Notes: a model not told the origin generated them from the sequence alone. DNA of 49,709 nucleotides from Alphaproteobacteria bacterium (GCA_022763065.1 JALEGH010000080.1:1-49709), one strand, 5' to 3'; shown: positions 27,188-36,782, numbered from the stretch's first letter. Numbers and translations: made by a program.

Positions 27188-27859
27188 ATGAGCGCAACAA
27201 CACCCATGATTATTGCTATTGATGGTCCGGCGGCGAGCGGGAAGGGATCGCTCGCGCGGCGTTTGGCGGAGCACTTAAATTACGGTTTTTTGGATACCGG
27301 AAGTCTGTACCGCCGCGTGGCTCTCGCCGTTTTGGAACAAAATATTGACCCCAAAGATACAAATGCCGTTATTGAAGCCGCCCAAAACCTTATAGCCGTA
27401 CTAGATCAACCCTATGATGACAGCGCCCTTAGAAGCGACAATGTGGGACAAACCGCCTCTATTGTTGCGCAAATTCAAGAGGTACGTGATCTCCTGATCC
27501 AATATCAACGTGATTTCCCCCTACAAGCCTTGCAAAAAGGTATAAAAGGAGCAGTTTTAGACGGACGCGATATTGGCACCGTTATTTGCCCGGAGGCCCC
27601 AATTAAGCTCTTTATCACGGCAGAAGTCGAAAAAAGAGCGCAAAGAAGACATAAAGAGTTGCAATCGCGCGACATACAGGCTACAAAGCCCGAAGTTTTG
27701 GCAGAAATGCTGGAGCGGGATGCACGCGATCAAAAGCGGCTCGATGAACATTTAGCGCCTCCGCGCGTTATCGGTCATGATGTCCATATCATTGATACCA
27801 GTGATATGACACCAGACGAAGTTTTCAATCACGCCCTTAAAATCGTTACTTCCCACTAA
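27188..27859 (+). CDS. cmk: Cytidylate kinase
   Basis: Cmk phosphorylates CMP and dCMP. The 223 residues start MSATTPMIIAIDGPAASGKG, with the P-loop at 13-20. GFLDTGSLYRRVAL, the usual NMP-binding segment, and LDGRDIGTVICPEA follow. A GTG at 27170 would add six residues and is an alternative start; neither has a strong binding site. It is 143 bases upstream of rpsA, the standard cmk-rpsA pair. Confidence 0.97.
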   Translation: MSATTPMIIAIDGPAASGKGSLARRLAEHLNYGFLDTGSLYRRVALAVLEQNIDPKDTNAVIEAAQNLIAVLDQPYDDSALRSDNVGQTASIVAQIQEVRDLLIQYQRDFPLQALQKGIKGAVLDGRDIGTVICPEAPIKLFITAEVEKRAQRRHKELQSRDIQATKPEVLAEMLERDARDQKRLDEHLAPPRVIGHDVHIIDTSDMTPDEVFNHALKIVTSH

Positions 27860-28002
27860 TCAGGAAACCATTCTCTGGTCAGAACTATTAAGGTCAATAT
27901 GTAAGTCTGGGCCCCTCGTCTTATATTTCTAAACAAAGACAAGGCTCGCCGAAAAACAGTACTAACATTGATCTATATGAATACCGAAAGGAAATAAAAG
28001 TT

Positions 28003-29733
28003 ATGGCTCATGCAGCAAAACGTTTAGAAGATAAAAAAGACTCCCAGGAATTTGCCGCCCTGTTGGAGGAATCACTCGGCACCCAAAATTTTCAAGGGTC
28101 CGTAGTGACAGGCAGAATTATTGATATACAAAATGATACCGTCATCATTGATGTCGGTCTCAAATCAGAAGGGCGCGTGTCTATGCGCGAATTCGCCCCT
28201 TCCGGCCAAGTGCCGGAAATTCGTATAGGTGACGAGATCGAGGTTTTCGTTGACCGTATGGAAGACAGAAACGGCGAGACAGTCCTTAGCCGTGAGAAAG
28301 CCCGCCGCGAAGAAGCGTGGGTGGACATGGAAAAACTCCACAATAAAGGCGAACGCGTTACCGGCACAATCTTTGGTCGTGTAAAGGGCGGCTTTACCGT
28401 AGATCTTGGCGGTGTTGTCGCCTTCCTTCCCGGATCACAAGTGGACATCCGTCCGATCCGTGATGTGTCCCCTCTCATGGGAACACCTCAACCCTTCCAC
28501 ATTCTGAAAATGGACCGCGCACGTGGCAATATTGTTGTCTCACGCCGCGCCGTGCTCGAAGAAAGCCGGGCGGAAGCACAATCCGATCTCATGGAAAACT
28601 TGCGCGAAGGATCAGTTGTTCAAGGTATTGTGAAAAACATTACCGATTACGGTGCCTTTATTGATTTAGGCGGCGTCGACGGACTACTTCACGTGACCGA
28701 CATTTCGTGGAAGCGTGTCAACCACCCATCCGAGGTACTTCAAATTGGTCAATCAATCGACGTTCAAATCATTCGCTACAATGAAGAGAACAACCGTATT
28801 TCTCTTGGTATCAAGCAACTTTCCGAAGATCCTTGGGAAGGTGTTGAGGCCAAATATCCGATCAAAGCCACCTATAAAGGTCGCGTCACAAATATCACCG
28901 ACTATGGTGCCTTTGTGGAGATTGAAGATGGTATTGAAGGGTTAGTTCATGTTTCTGAGATGTCATGGACAAAGAAAAACGTCCATCCCAGCAAGATTGT
29001 CTCTACTTCTGAGGAGGTCGAGGTCATGGTGCTGGAAATTGACATGGAAAAACGCCGTATCTCGCTTGGCATGAAACAATGTCAGGACAACCCGTGGGAG
29101 AAAATCTCGGAAAGCCGTAAAGTGGATGATGTCTTTAAAGGTGAAGTTCGCAACGTGACCGAATTTGGTCTATTTGTGGCCGTCGATGAAGATATTGATG
29201 GTATGGTTCACTTGTCTGATATCTCATGGGAAGATCAAACCGAAGACGCGTTGAAACCTTATAACAAGGGAGACGTGGTCGAGGTCAAAATCCTTGATAT
29301 TGATGCAGAAAAAGAGCGTATAGCCCTTGGTATCAAGCAACTCACGGATGATCCGTTCGAAGGTGCAATGAAAGGAATGGCCAAAGGCGCGGTTGTGACA
29401 TGTACAATTACGGCTGTGACACCAACGGCCCTTGAAGTCGCTGTGAATGATAATGTCACAGGTGTAATCAAGAAGTCCGACCTTTCTCGTGAACGTTCAG
29501 AGCAACGTACTGACCGTTTCGCCGTTGAGGAAAAAGTCGATGCGAAAGTCATGTCTGTGGATCATAAAAACCGCAAATTGACCTTATCCATCAAGGCGCA
29601 TGAAATCGAAGAAGACAAAAAAGCGATGGAAGAATTCGGTTCGACCGAATCCGGCGCTTCTTTGGGTGATATTCTTGGTGCCGCCTTGGATGGGAGCAAG
29701 GATGACGGCAAGGACAGCAAAAAAGACGCTTAA
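28003..29733 (+). CDS. rpsA: 30S ribosomal protein S1
   Basis: S1 binds mRNA at the ribosome and aids start-site selection. The 576 residues hold six S1 (OB-fold) repeats at about 31-101, 119-183, 203-273, 290-360, 377-447 and 463-533. Repeats 3 to 5 share the DYGAFI/FGLFV...GLLHVTDISW pattern. The tail is Lys/Asp-rich (DGSKDDGKDSKKDA). AAAGGAA lies before the ATG. A good terminator follows. Confidence 0.99.
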   Translation: MAHAAKRLEDKKDSQEFAALLEESLGTQNFQGSVVTGRIIDIQNDTVIIDVGLKSEGRVSMREFAPSGQVPEIRIGDEIEVFVDRMEDRNGETVLSREKARREEAWVDMEKLHNKGERVTGTIFGRVKGGFTVDLGGVVAFLPGSQVDIRPIRDVSPLMGTPQPFHILKMDRARGNIVVSRRAVLEESRAEAQSDLMENLREGSVVQGIVKNITDYGAFIDLGGVDGLLHVTDISWKRVNHPSEVLQIGQSIDVQIIRYNEENNRISLGIKQLSEDPWEGVEAKYPIKATYKGRVTNITDYGAFVEIEDGIEGLVHVSEMSWTKKNVHPSKIVSTSEEVEVMVLEIDMEKRRISLGMKQCQDNPWEKISESRKVDDVFKGEVRNVTEFGLFVAVDEDIDGMVHLSDISWEDQTEDALKPYNKGDVVEVKILDIDAEKERIALGIKQLTDDPFEGAMKGMAKGAVVTCTITAVTPTALEVAVNDNVTGVIKKSDLSRERSEQRTDRFAVEEKVDAKVMSVDHKNRKLTLSIKAHEIEEDKKAMEEFGSTESGASLGDILGAALDGSKDDGKDSKKDA

Positions 29734-29770
29734 GTCTTTATAGCCCTACATTTCTACAAGTAATTTTTTA

Positions 29771-29806
29771 AACAAAGCCCCGAGACATCAGGGCTTTGTT
29801 TCTTTT
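29771..29806 (+). terminator. Terminator after rpsA
   Basis: AACAAAGCCC and GGGCTTTGTT form a perfect 10-base stem with a 10-base loop, followed by TCTTTT. It begins 37 bases after the rpsA stop. Confidence 0.85.
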
Positions 29807-29857
29807 AGACCTCTTTATTTTTGAACCATCCAAGACGCAGAGATTTTAATTTTAAAA

Positions 29858-30072
29858 AAACCACAGATGAACACGGATAAACGCGGATTTTTTTGTTTTC
29901 ACGCGGAGAAATGAAGATTCGGGGTTTGACGGTTAAGAAAACAAATTACTCTTACCTCTCATTGTCATTCCGACGGACCGTCAGGGAGCGGAGGAATCTT
30001 ATAGGATCCCTCGGCTACGCTCGGGATGACGGGAGAAAAACATTCGTGTTTATTCGCGTCCATTAGTGGTTT
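29858..30072. repeat. Nested composite repeat between rpsA and the 154-aa ORF
   Basis: The outer arms are imperfect inverted repeats of about 31 bases: AAACCACAGATGAACACGGA and onward (from 29858), and the reverse complement of the stretch at 30041-30072, which reads AAACCACTAATGGACGCGAA. Inside lies GTCATTCCGA (29964-29973) paired with TCGGGATGAC (30021-30030) around a 47-base core. Both types resemble short sequences dispersed in many bacterial genomes. No gene is seen in the 400-base spacer 29734-30133 apart from this, the rpsA terminator and a promoter. Confidence 0.7.
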
Positions 30073-30096
30073 AAAAAAATGTATCCTCGTTTTTTA

Positions 30097-30125
30097 TTGA
30101 CATCAGCAAACAAGAACCTTATGAT
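30097..30125 (+). promoter_or_regulatory. Strong promoter giving a leaderless or near-leaderless message
   Basis: A perfect TTGACA (30097-30102) and TATGAT (30120-30125) are exactly 17 bases apart. Transcription should start at about 30132, while the ATG of the next gene is at 30134 and has no ribosome binding site. Confidence 0.7.
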
Positions 30126-30133
30126 CTTGTATT

Positions 30134-30598
30134 ATGTCATTAACAAATGAAGAAGCAAAAGATCTGGCGCGGCGGAATGCTGAATTCGAGCCGCCTATGT
30201 CTATACGCCAACAATTCCCCCATGCTGCGACTGCCTGTAGTTTTTTTGAGTATGCTGTAGAAATACTCGAAAACAGAGATATTCCGGGAATTGAAAATCA
30301 AAAAACCTCGGCGCAACATCTTCTAAATTATGACTGGCGTCTGAAACAAGTTTTCAACGCCTTACAGAACCCTGAAAACCAAAAAATGCAACAAGACGCC
30401 GAAGAAGCTTACAAAATGCTTCAGGCCATTGATTATAATCAGATTATCGACATTGTCGGCCAAGTGCTCAAAAACACCCCTCCCGATATATTGTCGACCA
30501 AGCGCGTCAACAAAGCCCTGGTGGGTACGAAGCGAGCTTTTTGTCCCAAACTGGAAGAACGTCCCATCTCTTCCGAAAAGCGCTTGGCTATTTCTTGA
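30134..30598 (+). CDS. Unknown protein (154 aa), probably translated from a leaderless message
   Basis: No family is recognised. The protein is soluble, mostly helical by composition (NEEAKDLARRNAEFEPP, ATACSFFEYAVEILENRD, QDAEEAYKMLQAIDYNQIID) and has a basic C-terminus. A strong promoter places the transcript start about 2 bases before the ATG. It is inserted between rpsA and ihfB, which are neighbours in most relatives, and it follows a repeat-rich spacer, so it may be a later arrival. Confidence 0.7.
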   Translation: MSLTNEEAKDLARRNAEFEPPMSIRQQFPHAATACSFFEYAVEILENRDIPGIENQKTSAQHLLNYDWRLKQVFNALQNPENQKMQQDAEEAYKMLQAIDYNQIIDIVGQVLKNTPPDILSTKRVNKALVGTKRAFCPKLEERPISSEKRLAIS

Positions 30599-30724
30599 TA
30601 GAAAATCCATAAAAACCCAATATTTTCAATGTTTTGATCAACTATCTCCTTGACGAAACACCAATTTTTGAGGCATCATGAAACGTATAGAGTGCTTGCG
30701 AATAAAAAGTGAGATAATGAAGAC

Positions 30725-31057
30725 ATGACAAAATCCGAGCTCATCCAACGTTTGGCCGATCGTAATCCGCATCTTTTTTTGCGTGATATCGAGAAGATCG
30801 TCGATACTTTTTTTGATGAAATCACACAAGCCTTGGTTGATGACGACAGGGTAGAACTTCGCGGTTTTGGCGCTTTTTCCGTGAAACATCGTGCCGCACG
30901 CATGGGGCGCAACCCGCGCACCGGAGAAAGCGTTCATGTTGAAGCCAAGCGTCTTCCCTTCTTTAAAACCGGCAAGGCCCTGCGCGAAAAGCTCAACGAG
31001 AAGAAGGACGATTTGCAATCTCCGGAAGATCCTTTTTACAACTCTGAATCAGAATAA
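30725..31057 (+). CDS. ihfB: Integration host factor subunit beta (HU/IHF family)
   Basis: IHF beta pairs with IHF alpha to bend DNA in transcription, replication and recombination. The 110 residues show [37 protein letters not shown] and the DNA-binding arm [19 protein letters not shown]. The tail after KLNEKK is about 15 residues longer than in E. coli and acidic. The position after rpsA and before lapA supports the IHF beta assignment over HU. Confidence 0.95.
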   Translation: MTKSELIQRLADRNPHLFLRDIEKIVDTFFDEITQALVDDDRVELRGFGAFSVKHRAARMGRNPRTGESVHVEAKRLPFFKTGKALREKLNEKKDDLQSPEDPFYNSESE

Positions 31058-31063
31058 TAGTTC

Positions 31064-31417
31064 ATGGCTTTACTGCGCTGGATACTCGCCCTTCCTCTCA
31101 TCGTCGGCGCTGTGTTATTCGCTTTGGCGCACCCCACACCCGTTCCTGTTACATGGAACCCTTTTGAACCGGCCATTGATCTTCCCTTATATTTCGTAGC
31201 ACTTAGCTTCTTTGGCGTTGGTTTTATTTTAGGGGCTTTCATCTCCTGGTTAGGGATGGGCAAAGTCCGCAAAGAACGCAGGCAACAACGCAAACAAATC
31301 AAAAAGCTCGAAAAAGATATCCATGCCGCCAATGAGAAAATGATGGAGACTTTATCAAAGCATGGAACACGTACCTCCCTCCCAAACACAGATCAGGATA
31401 GCGATGAAGCAGCCTAA
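31064..31417 (+). CDS. LapA-domain membrane protein
   Basis: The 117-residue protein has two membrane helices (about 4-22 and 41-66) and then a basic coiled-coil-like tail KVRKERRQQRKQIKKLEKDI. This is the layout of the LapA (DUF1049) family, which acts with LapB/YciM in controlling lipopolysaccharide synthesis in E. coli. It starts 6 bases after ihfB and overlaps the pyrF start by 14 bases, so it belongs to an ihfB-lapA-pyrF-trpF-trpB series. Confidence 0.88.
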   Translation: MALLRWILALPLIVGAVLFALAHPTPVPVTWNPFEPAIDLPLYFVALSFFGVGFILGAFISWLGMGKVRKERRQQRKQIKKLEKDIHAANEKMMETLSKHGTRTSLPNTDQDSDEAA

Positions 31418-32102
31418 TAACCTTCCCGTTATTTTCTGCGCCATTGATACGCCGGATTTGAACCGAGCCATAGAGCTATCCAAATCCATTTCAAGTGCAG
31501 GCTGCGGTATTAAATTAGGATTAGAGTTCTTTAACGCCTTTGGTAAATCAGGCATTCAAGAAATCATGGATGCTTGCCCGGATATCCCGGTTTTTATTGA
31601 TCTTAAATATCATGACATTCCCAATACGGTTGCAGGCGCGGTACATGCTATTTCCTCGCTTAAACCCGCTTACTTAAATGTCCATGCAAGCGGTGGATTG
31701 GACATGATGCGCGCGGCCAAGGAAGCTTGCGCGCCTGAGACCAAATTACTGGCGGTCACCTTGCTCACCAGTTTGGACGAACACGCCATAGAAGAAGTGG
31801 GGTATAAACCGGATATAAACAAGCGTGTGATCCAAATGGCCGAACTGGCCCAGCGCGGCGGATTGGACGGCGTTGTATGTTCTTCGCATGAAATTGAGGC
31901 AATACGGAATGTTTGCGGCGATGATTTTGCCCTGATGGTACCGGGCATTCGCCCCGCAGGCGCCGCTTCAGGAGATCAAAAACGCATTATGACTCCACAA
32001 GAAGCCCTCAACAAAGGGGCCACCCATCTTGTTATTGGCCGTCCGATTACAGGAGCCGATGATCCCGCTCAAGCGGCGCAAAATATCCTCTCTACTTTAT
32101 AA
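31404..32102 (+). CDS. pyrF: Orotidine 5'-phosphate decarboxylase
   Basis: PyrF makes UMP from OMP. The 232 residues start MKQPNNLPVIFCAIDTPDLN. The catalytic set D66-x-K68-x2-D71 lies in FIDLKYHDIPNT, and GIRPAG with HLVIGRPIT forms the phosphate site. The ATG at 31404 has AGGAT 6 bases upstream and overlaps the end of lapA. A longer in-frame start would lie inside lapA. Confidence 0.98.
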   Translation: MKQPNNLPVIFCAIDTPDLNRAIELSKSISSAGCGIKLGLEFFNAFGKSGIQEIMDACPDIPVFIDLKYHDIPNTVAGAVHAISSLKPAYLNVHASGGLDMMRAAKEACAPETKLLAVTLLTSLDEHAIEEVGYKPDINKRVIQMAELAQRGGLDGVVCSSHEIEAIRNVCGDDFALMVPGIRPAGAASGDQKRIMTPQEALNKGATHLVIGRPITGADDPAQAAQNILSTL

Positions 32103-32150
32103 GGTACGACTTTTTATGAAAGAACTCTCTCCCCTGTTGGAGCGTTAGAC

Positions 32151-32786
32151 ATGGAAGAAACAAAAATCAAAATTTGCGGCTTGTCGGAGCCTAAAGCTAT
32201 AACGGCTGCGATTGAAGAAGGCACAGACTTTGTGGGGTTTGTATTTTTCTCTCCCTCCCCGCGTTATGTTGACATTGAAAAGGCGCGTTATCTTTGTTCC
32301 TATTTACCCGAACACGTCACAGCGGTTGGTTTATTTGTGAACCCGCTTGATCAGGATCTTGAAGTGGTTTTAAACCAAGTGCCCCTTGGCATGATTCAGC
32401 TTCACGGTGATGAAAGTTCGGGACGCATAGAGGCGGTGAAAGAAAGATTTAACCTCCCCGTTATCAAGGCCCTGCCCATCGCCACCAAGGAGGATTTGTC
32501 CAGAGCAAGCATATATGACGGCATCGCCGATTGGCTCTTATTCGATGCCAAAGGGGAAACTCTTCCAGGAGGAAACGGTCAGAACTTCGATTGGTCAATT
32601 CTGAAAGACTATAGCGGGCAAAGCCCGTGGATGCTGGCTGGCGGATTAACGCCTGAAAACGTGACACAAGCTATTCATCAGATAAACCCTTATGGGCTCG
32701 ACGTTTCCAGCGGTGTCGAAAGCTCATCCGGTGTCAAAGACGCACAAAAAATTCGTTCTTTCATTCAGGCCGTAAAAAAGGCATAA
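32151..32786 (+). CDS. trpF: Phosphoribosylanthranilate isomerase
   Basis: TrpF performs the Amadori rearrangement in tryptophan synthesis. The 211 residues show KIKICGLSEP (general base Cys9), DFVGFVFFSPSPRYV, IQLHGDES, LLFDAKGE (general acid Asp) and LAGGLTPENV with GLDVSSGVES for phosphate binding. TTGGAG lies before the ATG. trpB starts 9 bases downstream. Confidence 0.98.
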   Translation: MEETKIKICGLSEPKAITAAIEEGTDFVGFVFFSPSPRYVDIEKARYLCSYLPEHVTAVGLFVNPLDQDLEVVLNQVPLGMIQLHGDESSGRIEAVKERFNLPVIKALPIATKEDLSRASIYDGIADWLLFDAKGETLPGGNGQNFDWSILKDYSGQSPWMLAGGLTPENVTQAIHQINPYGLDVSSGVESSSGVKDAQKIRSFIQAVKKA

Positions 32787-32795
32787 AGAAGCATT

Positions 32796-34010
32796 ATGAG
32801 CACAAATTCGTATAAAAACATGCCCGATGAAAAAGGGCATTTTGGTCTTTATGGCGGGCGTTATGTTGCCGAAACGCTTATGCCCCTTATACTAGAGGTA
32901 GAGCAAGCTTGGCATGCCGCGCGGGAAGATAAGAAGTTTTGGGAAGAGTTTCATAATTTGGCTAAAGACTATATTGGCCGACCTTCCCCGCTTTATTACG
33001 CTGAAGCCACAACAAAACATTTAGGTGGAGCCAAAATCTATTTCAAACGCGATGAGCTCAACCATACTGGCGCGCATAAGATCAATCATTGTCTGGGTCA
33101 AATTCTGGTGGCGGGGCGTATGGGCAAAAAACGTATCATCGCCGAAACCGGCGCGGGTCAACACGGCGTGGCCACAGCCACCGTTTGCGCTTTATTTGAT
33201 ATGCCTTGCACCGTTTTCATGGGAGCAGAAGATGTAGAGCGCCAAAAACCTAATGTCTTTCGGATGAAGCTTTTGGGCGCGGAGGTGGTGCCTGTCACAT
33301 CCGGTTCTGCCACGCTCAAAGATGCAATGAATGAAGCGCTGCGTCATTGGGTCGCCCATGTAGAGGACACTTACTATCTTATTGGCACCGTCGCCGGTCC
33401 TCATCCTTATCCAGAAATGGTGCGAGACTTTCAATCTGTGATTGGTACGGAGACCAAAGAGCAACTGATGGAAAAAGAGGGACGCTTGCCCGATTCCCTT
33501 GTGGCTTGTATCGGTGGCGGATCGAACGCGATGGGGCTATTCTATCCGTTTTTAGATGATACAGATGTCCAAATCTACGGTGTAGAGGCCGGCGGTCACG
33601 GTGTGGATACGGACAAACATGCCGCCAGCCTGACAGGTGGCAGTGCGGGCGTTCTTCACGGTATGCGCAGCTATTTTCTGCAAGATCATGACGGACAAAT
33701 TCAAGAAGCCCACTCCATCTCTGCCGGATTGGATTATCCGGGCATTGGGCCGGAGCATGCCTGGCTTCATGATCAAAACCGCGTCAACTATGTTTCCGTC
33801 ACCGATGACGAAGCACTGAAGGCCTTTCAGCTCCTGTCTAAGTTAGAAGGCATTATTCCAGCACTTGAGCCCTCCCACGCCTTCGCCCATGTGATAAAAA
33901 TGGTACCAAGCTTGCCCAAGGACCATATTCTTGTTATGAATTTATGTGGTCGGGGGGATAAAGATATCTTCACCGTCGCGGATAAATTAGGAATTGAAAT
34001 AACTGAATAG
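32796..34010 (+). CDS. trpB: Tryptophan synthase beta subunit
   Basis: TrpB joins indole and serine with pyridoxal phosphate. The 404 residues show [11 protein letters not shown], the PLP lysine Lys95 in [30 protein letters not shown] (phosphate loop) and the C-terminal LCGRGDKD. It is the TrpB1 type that normally works with TrpA, yet no trpA follows; a DUF218 gene starts 8 bases after the stop. Confidence 0.99.
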   Translation: MSTNSYKNMPDEKGHFGLYGGRYVAETLMPLILEVEQAWHAAREDKKFWEEFHNLAKDYIGRPSPLYYAEATTKHLGGAKIYFKRDELNHTGAHKINHCLGQILVAGRMGKKRIIAETGAGQHGVATATVCALFDMPCTVFMGAEDVERQKPNVFRMKLLGAEVVPVTSGSATLKDAMNEALRHWVAHVEDTYYLIGTVAGPHPYPEMVRDFQSVIGTETKEQLMEKEGRLPDSLVACIGGGSNAMGLFYPFLDDTDVQIYGVEAGGHGVDTDKHAASLTGGSAGVLHGMRSYFLQDHDGQIQEAHSISAGLDYPGIGPEHAWLHDQNRVNYVSVTDDEALKAFQLLSKLEGIIPALEPSHAFAHVIKMVPSLPKDHILVMNLCGRGDKDIFTVADKLGIEITE

Positions 34011-34018
34011 ATTTTATC

Positions 34019-34726
34019 ATGCAGCTTACCTGTTCCGATAAATTTTCTGTCCGTGCAAAACCTCAAGAGACGTGCTCTTGTGACTATGTGGATCCGGCAT
34101 ATATCCGTGATTACTCGCTCATTGAGAAAACAGAACTTGCGCCTGCTGACATCATCCTTATTTTTGGGAACCCTCATATCATTGAGCAAGCGGCGGAACA
34201 TGCGGCCCGCCTTTACAAAACAGGCATGGGGAAAAAGATTGTTGTGACAGGTGGCGCTCTCACGCAAGATGATATTCCCGAAGCAACAGCGCTCTACGAA
34301 GCACTCAGATCACACGGCATTCCAGCACAAGATATTATCACCGAGACATTATCCGAAAATACGCAGGAAAATATTGAGTTTGCAAAAGATAAGCTATCGC
34401 AGAAGTTACCGGATTTCTCTGTCCGTTCTGCCATTGCTATAGGCACCGTAGTTGCCGGACGGCGTTTCCTCATGACGCTCAAAAAACATTGGCCGGAAGT
34501 TTTTGCGATGGCTTCGCATGTTAATCCGTTTGAGGTGGATTTGGATGAGTGGGCCGAAAATAAAAAGCTTCAGAAAATTGTTTTGCGCGAATTTAATAAA
34601 ATTGATCCTTATATAGAAGCCGGTTACCTTGAAGAGGTTTGTGTTCCAACCATCAATCAAAAAGCCAAAAAATTGCGAAAGGCCGCTCTTTCAACGCCGC
34701 GCCCGCAACAAAATCTGGCACCGTAA
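34019..34726 (+). CDS. YdcF/DUF218 family protein
   Basis: The 235 residues carry the DUF218 pattern: ADIILIFGNPHI near 43, KIVVTGGALTQDDIPEA at about 79-95 and ETLSENTQENIEFAK at about 113-127. Family members include YdcF (binds S-adenosylmethionine) and the ElyC/SanA envelope proteins. No membrane helix is seen, so it looks cytoplasmic and YdcF-like. It replaces trpA in the expected order after trpB. Its substrate is unknown. Confidence 0.8.
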   Translation: MQLTCSDKFSVRAKPQETCSCDYVDPAYIRDYSLIEKTELAPADIILIFGNPHIIEQAAEHAARLYKTGMGKKIVVTGGALTQDDIPEATALYEALRSHGIPAQDIITETLSENTQENIEFAKDKLSQKLPDFSVRSAIAIGTVVAGRRFLMTLKKHWPEVFAMASHVNPFEVDLDEWAENKKLQKIVLREFNKIDPYIEAGYLEEVCVPTINQKAKKLRKAALSTPRPQQNLAP

Positions 34727-34785
34727 CCTACTAAACCTCGCGAAATCCTTGCATTTTTATCCATAAATCCCGTATAACGTCGTTT

Positions 34786-35982
34786 ATGAACTCTCTTGTG
34801 AACTCAATGGGCTTTGATAAACCGGAAAGCAAGACCCGCGTGGTGGTGGCCATGTCGGGCGGCGTTGACTCATCCGTGACTGCCGCACTTTTGCATGAAC
34901 AAGGCTATGATGTTGTGGGTGTTACGTTACAGCTTTACGATCATGGGCAGGCGATCGACCGGAAAGGCGCATGTTGCGCCGGGCAAGATATATATGACGC
35001 CAAGCGCGTGGCCGAGGAAAAAGGCTTCCCGCATTATGTACTCAATTACGAAGATAATTTCCGACAAAGCGTCATGGATGACTTCGCCGATAGCTATATG
35101 CAAGGGCGCACACCTATCCCTTGTGTGCGTTGCAATCAAACCGTTAAATTCCGTGATCTTTTAAAGGTCGCCCATGACCTTGGTGCCGATTGCATGGCCA
35201 CAGGCCATTATATCCAGCGTGTCATCAATCCGAATACCGGCATGGTCGAGCTCCACCGCGCAGTGGATCACAGTAAAGATCAAAGCTACTTCCTTTTCGC
35301 CACCACACAAGAGCAGCTTGATTTCCTGCGCTTTCCTTTAGGAGGCTGGACAAAAGACATCACCAGAGAACATGCGGAACGTTTAGGGCTTCTTGTCTGT
35401 GACAAGCCAGATAGTCAGGATATCTGCTTTGTTCCCAATGGAGATTATGCCTCTATTGTTAAAAAAATGCGCGAAGGTGCCGAGAATAGCGGCAATATCG
35501 TTCATCTCGATGGCCGTATCATGGGCGAGCATCGCGGTGTGATCCATTACACAATTGGCCAGCGCAAAGGACTTGGCATTGGCGGTGGCAATAATGATGA
35601 TAACTCACCCTTTTATGTCGTGCGTGTTGATCCAACCAAAAATGAAGTCATTATCGGCCCCAAAGAAGCACTCGCACGCGACATTGTTACCATTCACGAT
35701 TGTAATTGGTTAGGTTGCGGTAACCTGTTTCGATCCGACACGCCGACAGGCGGGGTTGCGAGCGAAACATCAAAAAGAATCCAAGTAAAACTCCGCTCTG
35801 TCTCACAAGCTGCTCCTGCGACACTCACTATAAATGCGGATGGAACGGCAATTATCACTTTAGACACCCCGCAATACGGTATTGCGCCGGGACAAGCCGC
35901 CGTTTGTTATGAAGAAGAGCGCGTTATTGGCGGCGGTTGGATTACGAAGACACAAAACAGCGAAATACCACTTGCAGCTTGA
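34786..35982 (+). CDS. mnmA: tRNA-specific 2-thiouridylase MnmA
   Basis: MnmA adds sulphur to U34 of Lys, Glu and Gln tRNAs. The 398 residues show the PP-loop [10 protein letters not shown] at 21-30, the catalytic Cys116 in VRCNQTVKF, the tRNA contact KDQSYFLF and the second catalytic Cys214 in [14 protein letters not shown]-terminal beta domain ends with [15 protein letters not shown]. The gene is 47 bases upstream of tRNA-Met. Confidence 0.98.
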   Translation: MNSLVNSMGFDKPESKTRVVVAMSGGVDSSVTAALLHEQGYDVVGVTLQLYDHGQAIDRKGACCAGQDIYDAKRVAEEKGFPHYVLNYEDNFRQSVMDDFADSYMQGRTPIPCVRCNQTVKFRDLLKVAHDLGADCMATGHYIQRVINPNTGMVELHRAVDHSKDQSYFLFATTQEQLDFLRFPLGGWTKDITREHAERLGLLVCDKPDSQDICFVPNGDYASIVKKMREGAENSGNIVHLDGRIMGEHRGVIHYTIGQRKGLGIGGGNNDDNSPFYVVRVDPTKNEVIIGPKEALARDIVTIHDCNWLGCGNLFRSDTPTGGVASETSKRIQVKLRSVSQAAPATLTINADGTAIITLDTPQYGIAPGQAAVCYEEERVIGGGWITKTQNSEIPLAA

Positions 35983-36029
35983 CATTAAGACCAAGTTTAG
36001 CGATAACATCACATCTTTAGATACTTCGT

Positions 36030-36105
36030 GGCGGTGTAGCTCAGTGGTTAGAGCAGAGGAATCATAATCCTTGTGTCCGGGGTTCAAATCCCTGCACCGC
36101 CACCA
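36030..36105 (+). tRNA. tRNA-Met (CAT), elongator type
   Basis: The 76-base gene folds as a normal tRNA. The acceptor stem is GGCGGTG with CACCGCC, the D arm GCTCAGTGGTTAGAGC, the anticodon stem GAGGA/TCCTT with loop ATCATAA (anticodon CAT), and the T arm contains GGTTCAAAT. CCA is encoded. The first acceptor base pair G-C argues against initiator tRNA. Ile2 (lysidine) tRNA cannot be fully excluded, but similarity to alphaproteobacterial elongator Met tRNAs is good. Confidence 0.95.
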
Positions 36106-36782
36106 ATTTTGAACAAATTTAGGTTCTTAGCACCACCCTTGTATCCTGCAAGAAAGCTATTCTGCCTATCTTGTGAGTTCCCATGAGAAAACTGCTCGGG
36201 ATCAATAGCAACCATCGCAAAACCCGGAGATATATTGCCTTGCCGCCGCAAATTATCATCGCCTATATAGTGAAAAAAACGCGTTGCCGCTTCCATATCT
36301 CCTGCCTCTACCATACGCCGTTTTTTATCCGCATAATGCGCCCACGCCCCGGCAAAACGATCTGCCTCCAACTCAAAAGGAACACGCGCCCATCCCGAAG
36401 GGAGCTCATATCTACCACAAGCTGATTTTTTGAACCGACCTATCAGCTTCTGCACATGATGTCCCACCTCATGTGCAACGACACAAGCTGCAGCGAACTC
36501 GATATGTAGCTTATCCTTTCCAAGCACTTCACTCATAAAGTAGTCTATGAAAGCGGACGGAAAATAAATTGTTTCATCCTGATCATTATATATTGGCCCT
36601 CCAGATTCATGCCAAACGCCAGTAGACATTTGCACACTGTCTTCAAAAATCACCAATTTAGGCTCACGATATGTCAGACCATGCTGCGCAAAAACCTCAT
36701 GCCAAAAATCTTCGGTGCTCGCCAATACGACAGAAAGCAGCTTAAAAATTTCATCCTGATCGGGCTGTTCACACTCAGACAT
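36084..36782 (-). CDS. Neutral zinc metallopeptidase, YpfJ-like
   Basis: The 232-residue protein carries HEVGHH (His104, Glu105, His108) and the downstream ELEADRFAGAWA, whose Glu137 is the likely third zinc ligand. SGGPIYNDQDETIYFP resembles the conserved upstream part of the YpfJ (PF04228) family. YpfJ proteins are usually near 290 residues with an N-terminal membrane helix. This one lacks that helix and is probably cytoplasmic. Its last seven codons and stop lie antisense to the 3' end of the tRNA-Met gene (36084-36105). Confidence 0.88.
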   Translation of the reverse strand: MSECEQPDQDEIFKLLSVVLASTEDFWHEVFAQHGLTYREPKLVIFEDSVQMSTGVWHESGGPIYNDQDETIYFPSAFIDYFMSEVLGKDKLHIEFAAACVVAHEVGHHVQKLIGRFKKSACGRYELPSGWARVPFELEADRFAGAWAHYADKKRRMVEAGDMEAATRFFHYIGDDNLRRQGNISPGFAMVAIDPEQFSHGNSQDRQNSFLAGYKGGAKNLNLFKIGGGAGI

